The notes under the pieces: generated by a model
The model's input: the letters and a program-made list of their open reading frames with translations, nothing else
Database searches by the model: none
Told to the model about the DNA's origin: nothing
Position numbers and translations under genes: made by a program
Shown here: positions 1-9,200 of the stretch, piece after piece
Layout of the letters: each line of letters starts with the position of its first letter
How positions within the stretch are numbered: position 1 is the stretch's first letter
Assembly: GCA_002811645.1 (NCBI GenBank)
Contig: PDIP01000067.1
Coordinates: 144,042 to 175,050 of the forward strand
DNA: 31,009 nt
Source: Corallochytrium limacisporum
Lineage: Eukaryota > Opisthokonta
Direction of reading: 5' to 3'

Positions 1-359
1 GGGGTTGAGGAGAGGCGCTCAAGGGGGACCTTGAGTCCACTGGCCACCCCGCTTTGCTTATTTCTGACTGACTGGAGCTTTTCTTTGGCAGGCTTTGGGA
101 GCGCGCCCTGCGGAGCGATTTCGGGGCGGCAAGGTAAGGGAGGGGCTGGCTGGTCAACGAAAGGGGGGTTGGGTTTGGGGGTGGGGTTCCCCCGCGGGAG
201 TGTTGTCATCGCTCTCCGGGCCTCGTTCGGCCGATTTCAAGTGCGTCCGGCTGGGGGATAGGGACTCCGGGAAGGGCTGATGGTCATCAGGCGATCCTTC
301 CCCAAACGATGGCAGTGTGCAATGGACGGTTTGCAAAAGTAGTTTATTTGGTCACAAGG
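1..359. other. Left-edge non-coding stretch, G-rich
   Basis: No recognisable protein in either strand. Positions 130-200 are rich in G runs. On the plus strand a pyrimidine-rich tract ending in CAG (AG at 90-91), preceded by CTGAC-like branch sequence near 64-73, is followed 42 bases later by a good splice donor (AAG|GTAAGG, GT at 134-135). This could be a small exon of a gene lying off the left edge, but no homology supports it. Bases 343-348 are the poly(A) signal of the neighbouring minus-strand IFT81 remnant. Confidence 0.4.
343..348 (-). terminator. Poly(A) signal AATAAA after IFT81 remnant
   Basis: AATAAA on the minus strand begins 12 bases beyond the TGA (360-362) that closes the third IFT81 frame. 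Its position supports 360 as the original end of the gene rather than the earlier stop at 458. Confidence 0.6.
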
Positions 360-1169
360 TCATAGAACCAGATGGTTGTGCTGCTCGCTCTGAATAGGAG
401 CGGTAGTGAAGCCGGAGGTAATGCGGCCGGCGCATACCTTGGCCTCAAAAATGGACTTCAGATCCGCAGCTGTTGCATGTTCAGGTCGTGGGTCTCTTCG
501 ATTTCCGCCAAACGGTTGTTGAGGGACCTTTCTATGCTTCCTTGCTCACGGATCTTGTTGTTGAAGGCCTCACGCATGGTAGGCTTCCTGGGTGCGTTCG
601 GATCGATGGCTGCGCAGTCTGCATTCTCAACGTAAACCTGCAGTTCTGTGGCCAATTGCTCTTGCAAGACATCCAGCAAATCACACTTGTGCGTGAGTTG
701 GTGGTACGCCGATTCACTGGCAAATGCCTCCTGGCGCAGAATGTTGACATCCTTGATTAGTTTGGCCCTCTCTTTGACTAGAACCGGGTTGCTCTTCTCG
801 TAGGAGGCTTGCGTATCCTTCAGTTTTGCCGCGAGTTCAGCTTGGGTTGTCTTCTCACTCGCAAGAGCTTTCATCATCGGCTCCAGCCGGGTCCGCTTCT
901 CTTCCAAGATGTCAGCAAGTTCCTGAACCATAGTTTGGATCTGCAGGAACTGATCCTCCGCAGATGACTGTCCAATGTCAAACCCTTCTCCTGCACAGTA
1001 GTCGTCGTCATTGTCCGCTAAGTTCGTGGTTTCGACATCGTCCGGCGACGGCATGTTCGCAATCACGGCAAGTCCATTGGTGCAGAGTTGCATGAGCAAG
1101 TCCTGCCAATGACAAACCCTTGTTAAAGGGTTCTCTGTTGAGACAATCGATGATCAGTTGAACATCCAT
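360..1169 (-). pseudogene. IFT81: IFT81-like intraflagellar transport gene, internally deleted and frameshifted
   Basis: IFT81 is an IFT-B subunit. Its N-terminal calponin-homology-like domain binds tubulin and its C-terminal coiled coil pairs with IFT74. The ATG at 1169 opens a frame whose start (MDVQLIIDCLNREPFNKG) matches the IFT81 N-terminus, but that frame stops at 1008. A second frame, first ATG at 1093, runs to 458 and holds the C-terminal coiled coil: EEKRTRLEPMMKAL, LIKDVNILRQEA, MREAFNNKIREQ and THDLNMQQ align in order with IFT81. A third frame then gives ADLKSIFEAK and ends HNHLVL with TGA at 360-362, like the family's DRLIL end. Family members are about 650-700 residues; roughly 400 from the middle are absent with no room for introns. 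No GT-AG intron fits either frame change. Decay is the simplest reading; assembly error is the main alternative. Confidence 0.72.
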
Positions 1170-1888
1170 GGCTACTTCCGAGTTTCTATTCACTTCCTCA
1201 TATCCGATCTCACGGTATGCCAGAACTCAACACCTGCTACCTTCCGTTTCGCTGGTTTCCAATTTCTGTAATGCTATTCCATTTACTAGCATATACCAAC
1301 TTACACACCGCTTGATAGTACACAGGCTAAAAACTGGACCAAAATACCAAACTGAGAACCGCTATTCCCGATGGCTCTCACTCCAAACCTTACGACTATT
1401 CATCTTCCCCTCTCCGTCCCTACACCCAACAGGGACCCCACGTCCCCTCCCCCCACTCTGGAAGGCAGCCCAAATTGCCTTGGCGAAGGGAAAAAGCCAG
1501 CAGCCCACCGATCCCCCCTTCAACTGAGAAACCCCAGCTCCCCGACCTCCGACTCTTTTGCCTCCCCACCCGCTTCCTCTTCGTTGGTAGGGACTGTGCG
1601 GCACCGGCCTTCCCGTGTGCGGGTCATTTGGCCGCTTCTGTGGCGTTGCCGGATCGCCGCCGGCCAAAGTAGATTGCCTGCTCGCAGTGAACGGATTGAC
1701 AGAAGGAAGCCACCAAGGGAGAAGATAACCAGGAGATGAATAGTATGGCATAGGGATATTGGATCTCTTTACGAATGGGTGCTTGGGATAAAGAGCACAG
1801 CAATTCATGAAATGGTAATGCAGGACGACTCTGTCTTTGAAGGATGTCCACAGTTCAAAAAAGTCTGAGAATTACGTAAGATTATCAA
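1170..1888. other. Intergenic, pyrimidine-rich
   Basis: No supported gene. Bases about 1400-1640 on the plus strand are dominated by C and T, with C runs such as those near 1447-1453 and 1513-1518. Open frames crossing this stretch (for example 1362-1808 minus) have proline/arginine/glycine-rich translations typical of low-complexity DNA. The gap holds the upstream region of the IFT81 remnant and the 3' side of the DUF202-like gene. Confidence 0.5.
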
Positions 1889-2548
1889 CTAGATCTCGTC
1901 CTCATCACGCTTGGGGGGACCATAATCCTTACGCATGTACTGTAACCATCTTTCAAAGTCATGGAAATGGGATCGGAACGGTTCAGGCGTGAATCCAAGG
2001 AAATACGTGATGCCAATGAACCATAGGAAGCATACGGACAACGAGTGACTGGCCTGGAACAAACGCCATGACCAGGGGTAGCCCAGTGATGACGCCTTCC
2101 GTGCTGCATAGAGGTACTGTCCGGTACCAATTGCAATGAAGATACCGCTGCAGATCATTAGAAAGAGGCCGGCTAATTCTGCGTCATTGGCGTAGATACC
2201 CGCGCCGGCGGTGGTGCTGAGGAATCCGTTACGGCTCCAACTGAGAAGATTGTTTTCGTGGCTCAGACGTAAAGCCCAAAGACTGCGTTCCTTCTCTGCA
2301 GTCCAACCCTTTTCGAAACCCGGAATGCATTCCTTTGTGCCTGGTAATTTGTCAGCGTCTGGGCTGAGCGCTGGAGGCTCGGTGTAGCTCTCTTGCCCTT
2401 GTGAACCAAGAACTACTTTTCGGCGGTAAAAAATCCTTTGATTGAGAAGGCAGCCTCTGTGTAGCGGTGATTGTGTGAGATTCTGTAGTGGTGTTTTCTG
2501 CCTGAGGAAGACTTGCTGTGTGTTGCGAAAGAGTAAGCGTCCAAACAT
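1889..2548 (-). CDS. DUF202-like small membrane protein, probably mitochondrial
   Basis: A 219-residue protein starting at ATG 2548. The first ~50 residues are basic, rich in Arg, Gln and Leu and poor in acids, as in a mitochondrial presequence. The C-terminal half has a polar helix (LSHENNLLSWSRNGF, residues ~95-110) followed by about three hydrophobic segments (~110-122, ~127-150 and ~165-190). That order and the ER/EN-x-LLSW-R pattern resemble DUF202/YidH-type proteins, whose function is poorly known. The tail is acidic (KRDEDEI). It is transcribed in the same direction as Prp19 upstream, with a 334-base gap. The family call rests on pattern only. It could instead be a lineage-specific inner-membrane assembly protein. 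Confidence 0.5.
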   Translation of the reverse strand: MFGRLLFRNTQQVFLRQKTPLQNLTQSPLHRGCLLNQRIFYRRKVVLGSQGQESYTEPPALSPDADKLPGTKECIPGFEKGWTAEKERSLWALRLSHENNLLSWSRNGFLSTTAGAGIYANDAELAGLFLMICSGIFIAIGTGQYLYAARKASSLGYPWSWRLFQASHSLSVCFLWFIGITYFLGFTPEPFRSHFHDFERWLQYMRKDYGPPKRDEDEI

Positions 2549-2882
2549 CGTGCCTCGTGTTACGAAACGGTCCCGATAGATTATCCGGGCATTCCAAGAA
2601 CTACTTCAATCCGCAACTACTTATGCTACACGATGGCAACATTTATTGAAGTACCTATATTTTTCAGCTCGCAGTTCTTTTCTGCGTCAGGTGGAACACC
2701 AAAGTAGATTAAACAACCTGGAGCCGGCGCTGGTCAGACGCGGATCCGCGGCCCCGGTCACGAAAATATTCTGTTTCACCGTCGGGTCCGTACGCGAGAC
2801 GAGACGAAGGGAGGGGGAGGGGTGGGGACGAGCGATTGGCATCCAAGCAGTGCTCTCGCAATCTCAATAGGAGCGCGCCTGG
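2549..2882. other. Gap between DUF202-like gene and PRP19
   Basis: Contains the promoter side of the DUF202-like gene and the 3' flank of Prp19. A purine-rich block, GGGAGGGGGAGGGGTGGGG, lies at about 2810-2828. No gene seen. Confidence 0.5.
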
Positions 2883-4712
2883 TCACTGCCACTGGGAGAT
2901 TCCGGACTCCAGACCTGTAAACAGTAGGCGTGCGTCCGGTGCCCAAAAGAAATCGCGGAACTCCATGTCAGCGGGCTTCACGGAGAGGAGCTGATCGAAT
3001 TTTTTGCGGGCGTGCCATACGTTGACGACATGGGGTCCGTCGGTGTCTCCCAGCGCCCATGACACACCGAGGTACTGACCAGAGGCATCATATCGCAGTG
3101 AGTTGATAACCGGAGCTCTGTCATGGCCACTTACTGGCGGTTCCAGTGCCCTGACCTCTGTGAGTTTTCGAATATCCCAAATGCGAGCCGAGTTGTCTTC
3201 GCACAGAGTGGCAAGGTGGTAGCCGTTCTCCGAGAACTCCATGGAGGGCCTTTGCCACTTCGTACCACACACCGGTGACGTTGTGGGGATCACCGTGACC
3301 TGGGACAGAGTGCGCAGGTCATAGAAACAGATTTCACGAGGCGAGGCCATGGCAAGGATAAGGCCATCCGGATGCACAGCACCGCCACGAAACAGATCCT
3401 TCCCTCCGATCCCAGGTCCGCGGGCCACCTCTGTGCCGTCCTCGCAGTTGAGGATATGCCAGTTATGCGTGCTCATTGCCACCGCGTACGGATCGCATGG
3501 GTGTAGCTGTACGCCTGTGGGGGTAACCCCTGTGTCCAGGAAGTCAGTCCACTTGATAGACCAGTCCTTCTTGTGCTTGCCCTTGGTGGAAATGTCCTTA
3601 ATCAGGACGTGATCAATGGTAACGGAATCAGCAACAAGCATCCTTGCCTCACTAACAGCAAGGTACTCCGGGTGACCCTCAAAATCGTAAAAGTTTTTGG
3701 GTTTCGTACCACTACTGTCACTGTCCAACTGCTGATGATAGATGGGCACTGTTTTACGGCGCCTCTTGGGGTTAGCATCTACAAAGTAACGACCCATTCC
3801 ACTGTGCGTAACCAACCGGCAGACCATACTACTCATGACCTCGACCTCCGATCCCTTGAAGTTCTTGACATCCTCCGGTGACGGTAGATTGACTGGCTTT
3901 TCTTTCTTCTTCCGCTTTGCTGTGAGCTCCTCAAATGTTCCCTGCAAATTTGGCAGATGTATTTTCTCCCAGTCAACACGCAGCTCCGCAGCTTTTCCTT
4001 TGGCTTTCTTACGTTGAGGTCCCTCGTCTTCGTTCTCTTCGTCTCCAAATCCGCCGTCCACGACCGCACTGTCCGCCGCCCCGTTTGTTCCATTCGCTTC
4101 AGGAGCTTGAGTTATTCCGGCTGGCTCTGTGGCTACTCTCTTTGTGGGGCGATCAGTGGCGTCTTCCTGTTCCACAGGTTCAGCATCGCCGTCTGCTTCC
4201 GTACTCGACGGCACGTCCTTGCGTTTTCCATTGGTTGTAACCGATGTTTCCTTCTTCTGCTCTGACTGCTTTACTGAGCTCAACTGATCGGGTGCGACAG
4301 TTTGGGTTTGCTTCTGTAGCCGTGCAATTACGCGGCAGGCTGCATCGTACTGAAACAGCGCATGGGTCAGTTCCTTCCGCGTGGCATACACCTGCTGCTT
4401 CAGTTTATGATTCTCCAATACTACCGAGTCCCATTCAGACTGAAACGCTTTCAGCATGCCCGGAATGGTGGTCGCACCCAATGGGCGAGGCTGGGCAATC
4501 AATGATGCATCAGGGGGATTAATGACCACCACGTCTGTGACCGGGTCAACTAGTTTGCCATTGACGGGATCTTTTCCATCATTTTCATCCAGGTACCGCA
4601 GAAGTAATCTCTTCTCAAAGACAGCCCCTGATACTCTGGAGACCACCGGTTCATCGGGCACCTCTCCGCACAAAGCACAGACAAATGCCGCTGCATGGCC
4701 CGCAGCCGTCAT
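2883..4712 (-). CDS. PRPF19: Prp19 pre-mRNA-processing factor, U-box E3 ubiquitin ligase
   Basis: Core subunit of the Prp19/NineTeen complex, which stabilises U5/U6 snRNPs in the active spliceosome and ligates ubiquitin. 609 residues from ATG 4712. The N-terminal U-box (residues ~11-72) begins FVCALCGEVPDEPVVS. The family-specific segment follows at ~80-135, with TTIPGMLKAFQSEWDSVVLE and FQYDAACRVIARL, the helices through which Prp19 tetramerises. Residues ~135-300 are a charged linker with two KR-rich stretches. Residues ~300-609 form a degenerate WD40 propeller, clearest at SARIWDIRKLTEVRAL and ending in GLESGISQWQ. Human PRPF19 is 504 residues; the excess lies mainly in the linker. Its presence implies a working spliceosome although the neighbouring genes look intronless. 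Confidence 0.95.
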   Translation of the reverse strand: MTAAGHAAAFVCALCGEVPDEPVVSRVSGAVFEKRLLLRYLDENDGKDPVNGKLVDPVTDVVVINPPDASLIAQPRPLGATTIPGMLKAFQSEWDSVVLENHKLKQQVYATRKELTHALFQYDAACRVIARLQKQTQTVAPDQLSSVKQSEQKKETSVTTNGKRKDVPSSTEADGDAEPVEQEDATDRPTKRVATEPAGITQAPEANGTNGAADSAVVDGGFGDEENEDEGPQRKKAKGKAAELRVDWEKIHLPNLQGTFEELTAKRKKKEKPVNLPSPEDVKNFKGSEVEVMSSMVCRLVTHSGMGRYFVDANPKRRRKTVPIYHQQLDSDSSGTKPKNFYDFEGHPEYLAVSEARMLVADSVTIDHVLIKDISTKGKHKKDWSIKWTDFLDTGVTPTGVQLHPCDPYAVAMSTHNWHILNCEDGTEVARGPGIGGKDLFRGGAVHPDGLILAMASPREICFYDLRTLSQVTVIPTTSPVCGTKWQRPSMEFSENGYHLATLCEDNSARIWDIRKLTEVRALEPPVSGHDRAPVINSLRYDASGQYLGVSWALGDTDGPHVVNVWHARKKFDQLLSVKPADMEFRDFFWAPDARLLFTGLESGISQWQ

Positions 4713-5749
4713 GATGTTAAGGGCGTTGTTCTTACGCTTTCTCTCACCAAATTCAATTTAACTCACATTGTGTACGTAATTCAATCCATGCTAGAGTCTC
4801 GATTGTGTACGTCAACCTCAAACTGCACAAAATTCCGACCTAAGTTTATTGGGATTGGACTTGGGGTCTCCTCTCAAGTACGACAACCAACTTCCCTGCA
4901 TGGAACTTCGCGCGCCCATCCGAAACCCACCCGGCCGCCCCGCCTCGCTCCGTGCGGCAATATTATATACTGACATATTTGTAATCGTGAAACTTTGTTG
5001 TATTTTGTATTTGTGTATTTGTATCTAGTGCTTCTCTTTCAACCTCCCGGAACCTCCGGTACCGAATGTACTGGAGGAGGCGGGTGTGGGTGCCGTTACC
5101 CCCAACTCCGATCAAGTACAACTGCCAGAACGGATTTTTCCCCGTTGTGAGGCTGTTCGCTTCCGCGCTCTCATGGCGATAGACTGCCATTTCTGGGCGG
5201 TTCACTCTGCCCGGATCCCCCCAACCCTCCCGGGGGCTCCCGGTCTCCGTTACTCTGAAGCTGTCTTTATTTGTTTTGAATTTCTCCTTCGGGGCTTTCT
5301 TGAAGCAACACCTTCTCCTGCCTGGTCAGTCTTGCATTTCAAACGGCCCTTTTCTCACACGCACGAGTGTACGGTGCCAACAAATCACCCACACAAAAAA
5401 CTCGAGCACCATTTTGTGTGCGGTACAACCGTCTAACAACTTGAACTGAAAAGACAGTGTTATTGATCACAGCTGCCGGTTCTGCGATGCTGCCGATGAG
5501 GTGTGAATGACGCGTTCGCTTGGCATAGCTGAGCACCACGGACCTCATTGTGATAGCAATGGATATAAGCAGCTTGAGAGAAAATGGACTGTATGTTTAT
5601 TTTGTGGCATTTTTTGATCAAAGAATGAATGAATAAACACCGGCTATTTCAGAGCAAGTAAGCAAATAAAATTGCACGCTCCTCAACAAGTTTCTGTATT
5701 CGTAGAAACCGGGATTCGTTCAATTGTCGGACAAGAATACCAATCAACC
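4713..5749. other. Divergent promoter region between PRP19 and SEC61G
   Basis: Roughly 1 kb between two genes that point away from each other. No supported ORF: the 116-residue frame at 5086-5436 starts with GTG and resembles nothing known. An 11-base direct repeat, ATTGTGTACGT, occurs near 4767-4777 and 4801-4811. AT-rich stretches lie at about 4961-5030 and 5580-5670, the latter just upstream of SEC61G. Confidence 0.5.
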
Positions 5750-5971
5750 ATGGATGCAATTGAGGACGTATACCAGCCTGTGAAGCAGTTCGCTGACCAG
5801 AGCCGCCAGTTTCTGCGCAAGTGCTCTAAGCCCGACCGCCGCGAGTACCGCAAGATTGCCTTCGCCGTAGCCATTGGTTGCGGTCTGATGGGTCTGATCG
5901 GATACGTCGTTAAATTGGTGCACATGCCCATAACCCGTATTTTGCTGGGCTCTGACTCAACAACTGCGTAA
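5750..5971 (+). CDS. SEC61G: Sec61 gamma subunit of the ER protein translocon
   Basis: A 73-residue tail-anchored protein (SecE homologue) that clamps Sec61 alpha in the endoplasmic reticulum membrane. The chosen ATG at 5750 sits in a favourable ACCATGG context and gives MDAIEDVYQPVKQFADQS. The open frame extends upstream to 5672, but no ATG lies there. The hallmark amphipathic segment SRQFLRKCSKPDRREYRKIA is followed by a single membrane span, AVAIGCGLMGLIGYVVKL, and a short tail containing HMPITRILLG, as in other Sec61 gamma proteins (usually about 68 residues). It is divergent from PRP19 and convergent with the bromodomain gene. Confidence 0.96.
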   Translation: MDAIEDVYQPVKQFADQSRQFLRKCSKPDRREYRKIAFAVAIGCGLMGLIGYVVKLVHMPITRILLGSDSTTA

Positions 5972-6038
5972 ACCTAGATTTGATGGCCGGGTTCCAAGCG
6001 ATTCATTTCAAATATTCACCGCCATCGATGTAAGGGGA

Positions 6039-6060
6039 GGACAGTCTCGGTTGACTGTCC
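6039..6060 (+). other. Perfect 8-bp hairpin downstream of SEC61G
   Basis: GGACAGTC at 6039-6046 and its exact complement GACTGTCC at 6053-6060 are separated by TCGGTT. It begins 67 bases after the SEC61G stop codon, so it probably lies in the 3' UTR or at the convergent gene boundary. The function is unknown. Confidence 0.5.
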
Positions 6061-6244
6061 CAAATGTAGAAGCGATATAAAGCAACATCAACAAATATAA
6101 ACAACTCGGTAGCAAACACTTACCATACAACCAGGAGCATCAAACTTCACTCTTCCTTTGAACCTTACTATGTATTTGTCAATTTTGCAACACGGAGAGA
6201 GATATAGCGGGTGAATGAGGATAAGCAACATCGGGGGGAACAAA

Positions 6245-9200
6245 CTATGAGGTCTCGGTGACCTGAAGCTTCTGATTGTATGTAGCCTCCCAGCCCATGA
6301 TGAGACGCCGAAGTGCATGGAACTGCGCATTGGTGAGCTTGGTCGACTCCTCTTCTGCGTGCTTGATCACCTCCTCCAACTCAACAAGGACCTCCTCGTT
6401 CTTCTTTTTCTTTTTCTTGTCCTTGTCGAGCTTGGCGTGGAAGTCTTGCAGTTCCTCGACAGTTGTGGCAATGCACTCGAATCCATGATCCTCTTCGAGC
6501 GTGAACGTAAAGGATTCATTGTTGTCCTTGAAAAAGTCAACTGCAGGGTCGTGCTCCACCTTCTTCTCAACTTCATCGACTTGCATCGCCACATCATCAG
6601 CCGATGCATTGGCGTTCTCCAGCACCCTCTCGACGTCTTCGTTACTTTTCATCTCCTGCTCGTTTTCCTCGTCTTTCTTTTCCTCATCTGCTGTTGTCAA
6701 ATCTCCGTTCGCGTTAGGCTTCTGTTGCTCGTCCTCCTTCATCTCGGGCTTGTCATTATCGTCGTCGGCCTTGGCATTGTCGTCGTCAGCTTTGGCATCG
6801 TCAGCCTTGGCATTGTCGTCGGCAGCTTTGGCATTGTCAGCCTTGGCATCGTCAGCCTTGGCATCGTCAGCCTTGGCATCGTCAGCCTTGGTGTCGTCAG
6901 CATTGGTATTGTGATCCTTGACATCGGCAGCTGTGAGATTGTCATCTTTGGCATCGTCATGGTCAGCCTTGCCGTTATCATCGTCGGAAGAGCCAGCCCC
7001 GCTGTCGGCCATCCTTTGATGCCGCGTCCGTGGCGTCTCGTCGTCTTCAGATGCGATTGTTGTTGTGCTGCCCCTAAGTCCGCCACGAAGACCGCGGCGT
7101 GTGGAGCTGCGGATGGCCTGAGAGCTGCGACCGCTTGCTTTGTGCTCGACCTTGGCAGTACGCTTGGTGCCCTTTGATGCCGCAGCTGCCGTTGAGTCAC
7201 CCTTGGAGCCCCTCTTCTTCGATTTCTTCTTGGCCTCCTTCAGATCTTGCCGGTCCTTGCCGTGGGCTAGCTCGCGGTACACGCGCAAACATCCATTCTC
7301 CAGGAACTGAGGGAAATAAAAGTACGCATGACCGTCCGCATCGTTTCCAAGCTCAATGACACGCTGCGTGTCTGCGGCAACTGTCTGGATCTCATCGCGC
7401 ATGGCACCATTGCGTTCTAGTGATAGACGGCAGAGCGTGTCCAACATCAACAGCCGCGTAGATAGCGGCCACATGTAGAAAAGGAACGGCTCCCCTTCTG
7501 GCCGTGGCTTCTTGAATGGGTTCTTGCGCCCAATTTCCTCAACCGCGTCCATGATGAAGAATGCGTACTCATCGGCCAGAGCCTGCTCTTCTTCTTCGTC
7601 GTCCTCCCATTCTGCGATGGCATCCCGGAGTTCGTACCAGCCGTTGACAGCCTGTTCAAACTTTTCCTCCCATTTGGCATGGGGGTTTCCTTTGACCCTG
7701 ATCCAGGATAGCAAACCATCCATCATCTCCCTAAACATGGGTGCAAACTCCATGTACACAAGGGACATCTCAAACTCATACATATTGAACTTTTCTTCCA
7801 GTTTCAAACTGTGCTGTACCAGCCAGATTAAGAGACCAAGGTCAGCCACCTCCCAATATTTGCGTACATGTTGGATGCGCTTCTCATCGAGCAAGAAACT
7901 CTTGAAATAGTCCACTTTCTGTCCCATAACCTGCCGCATATACTGCTCCCGTTGACGCGCAATGGCATGCTCCCGTCGTTCGGCTTCGACCGCCTCGCGC
8001 TCCATGAGCTGGACCAGAGACATCTGCATGGCACCACCACGGGTGCGGCGTGTGCTGCGGCCAAATATGGCCTCGTCCTCGACATCACCCATATGCTTAG
8101 CAGCAAACGGACTTGCAACGTTCATGGCACACTTTTCTTTTAGGTACACAGGCATGAGGGCAATCTTGCGCTCCAACTGTTCTTCTATCTTCTTGGCCAG
8201 TTTGCTGACGTCACTGTCCGGTCCGTTGTACTTGTAGCAGTTGATGAGCATCTGACGCATGTCGCTGACCATTGGAGAGATGCTGCCCTTATACTCTCCG
8301 TTGATCATCTTGTTCTTTATGGTGTCCAGATCCATGGGCTCGTCGATGACGTCATAGTAATCATCAAGGCCCATCCCCTGAGCATCCACAGGCTCTTCAA
8401 AGGGCCAGACATCCGGATGGGTGGCAAGGTCGCACCAGAGCGCATAACTCTTTTCCATTTCAAGGTCCGCGTTGCTCAGGTAGTCATCCCACTCTGTGGC
8501 GTCGATTTCCTTCTTTTTCTTTTTGGCCGGAGCCTTGGACTCTACGGTCTCGTCTTCCTCCTCCTCATCTACTTCATCTTCTTCGACCTCTTCAGGCTCC
8601 TGGATACGTGTCCGTGATGTTGTCCGAGGAGCAGGCCTTGATGGCTGCTTGGCAGCCTGTGCCGCAGCAGCAGCCTGTGCCTCAGCCTCTTTTTTACGCT
8701 TTGCTTCTTCCGCAGCAAGCTGTCGTGCCGTCTTTGCGTAGGTTTGGCCCGGGTTTTGGAAGCGCGCCTTCAATTTCTGTTCTTCTTTCCGGCGTTTGGC
8801 CTCGCGTTCCTTAGCCTTGGCTGCCCGCTTCTTAGCGGCCTGCTTCTTTCTATCAGCCTTGGTAACGAAGTCATCATCATCATCTGGTTCAGGTTCGTCG
8901 TAGGACTCTTCCTCTTCTTCTTGATCCTCATCTTCCTCGTCTGCATCTTCTTGGTCCTCCTCATCTTCATCCTGCTGCCCATCAGTATCTTCACCAGATC
9001 TTGACTTGACTCCGTTCAATTGTGGCTCGTCACCTTCACCCGGGGCGTTGTACAGAGTCTCATCTCGATGCGGCTGAGAGTAAGATATGGGCTTTGGCGA
9101 ATCGCTCTCACCAAAGTCTGGCATGTCAACCGTGACCGCAGGCAGCACCTTAAGGTTCTCTTCCTTTGGCGCCGCAGTTGCTGCTGCTACTGCGGCCTCC

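Noticed and set aside
1094-1125. 15-base GT...AG interval as a miniature intron in IFT81
   Set aside because: Removing 15 bases keeps the same frame and so does not connect the two IFT81 frames.
1362-1808. 148-residue minus-strand ORF
   Set aside because: It crosses a pyrimidine-rich island and translates to Gly/Arg/Pro-rich low-complexity sequence with no family features.
6317-7177. 286-residue plus-strand ORF rich in Val, Leu and Ile
   Set aside because: It is the antisense shadow of the bromodomain protein's KADDA and acidic tail; the hydrophobic repeats come from reading GAC/GAT and GCC codons in reverse.
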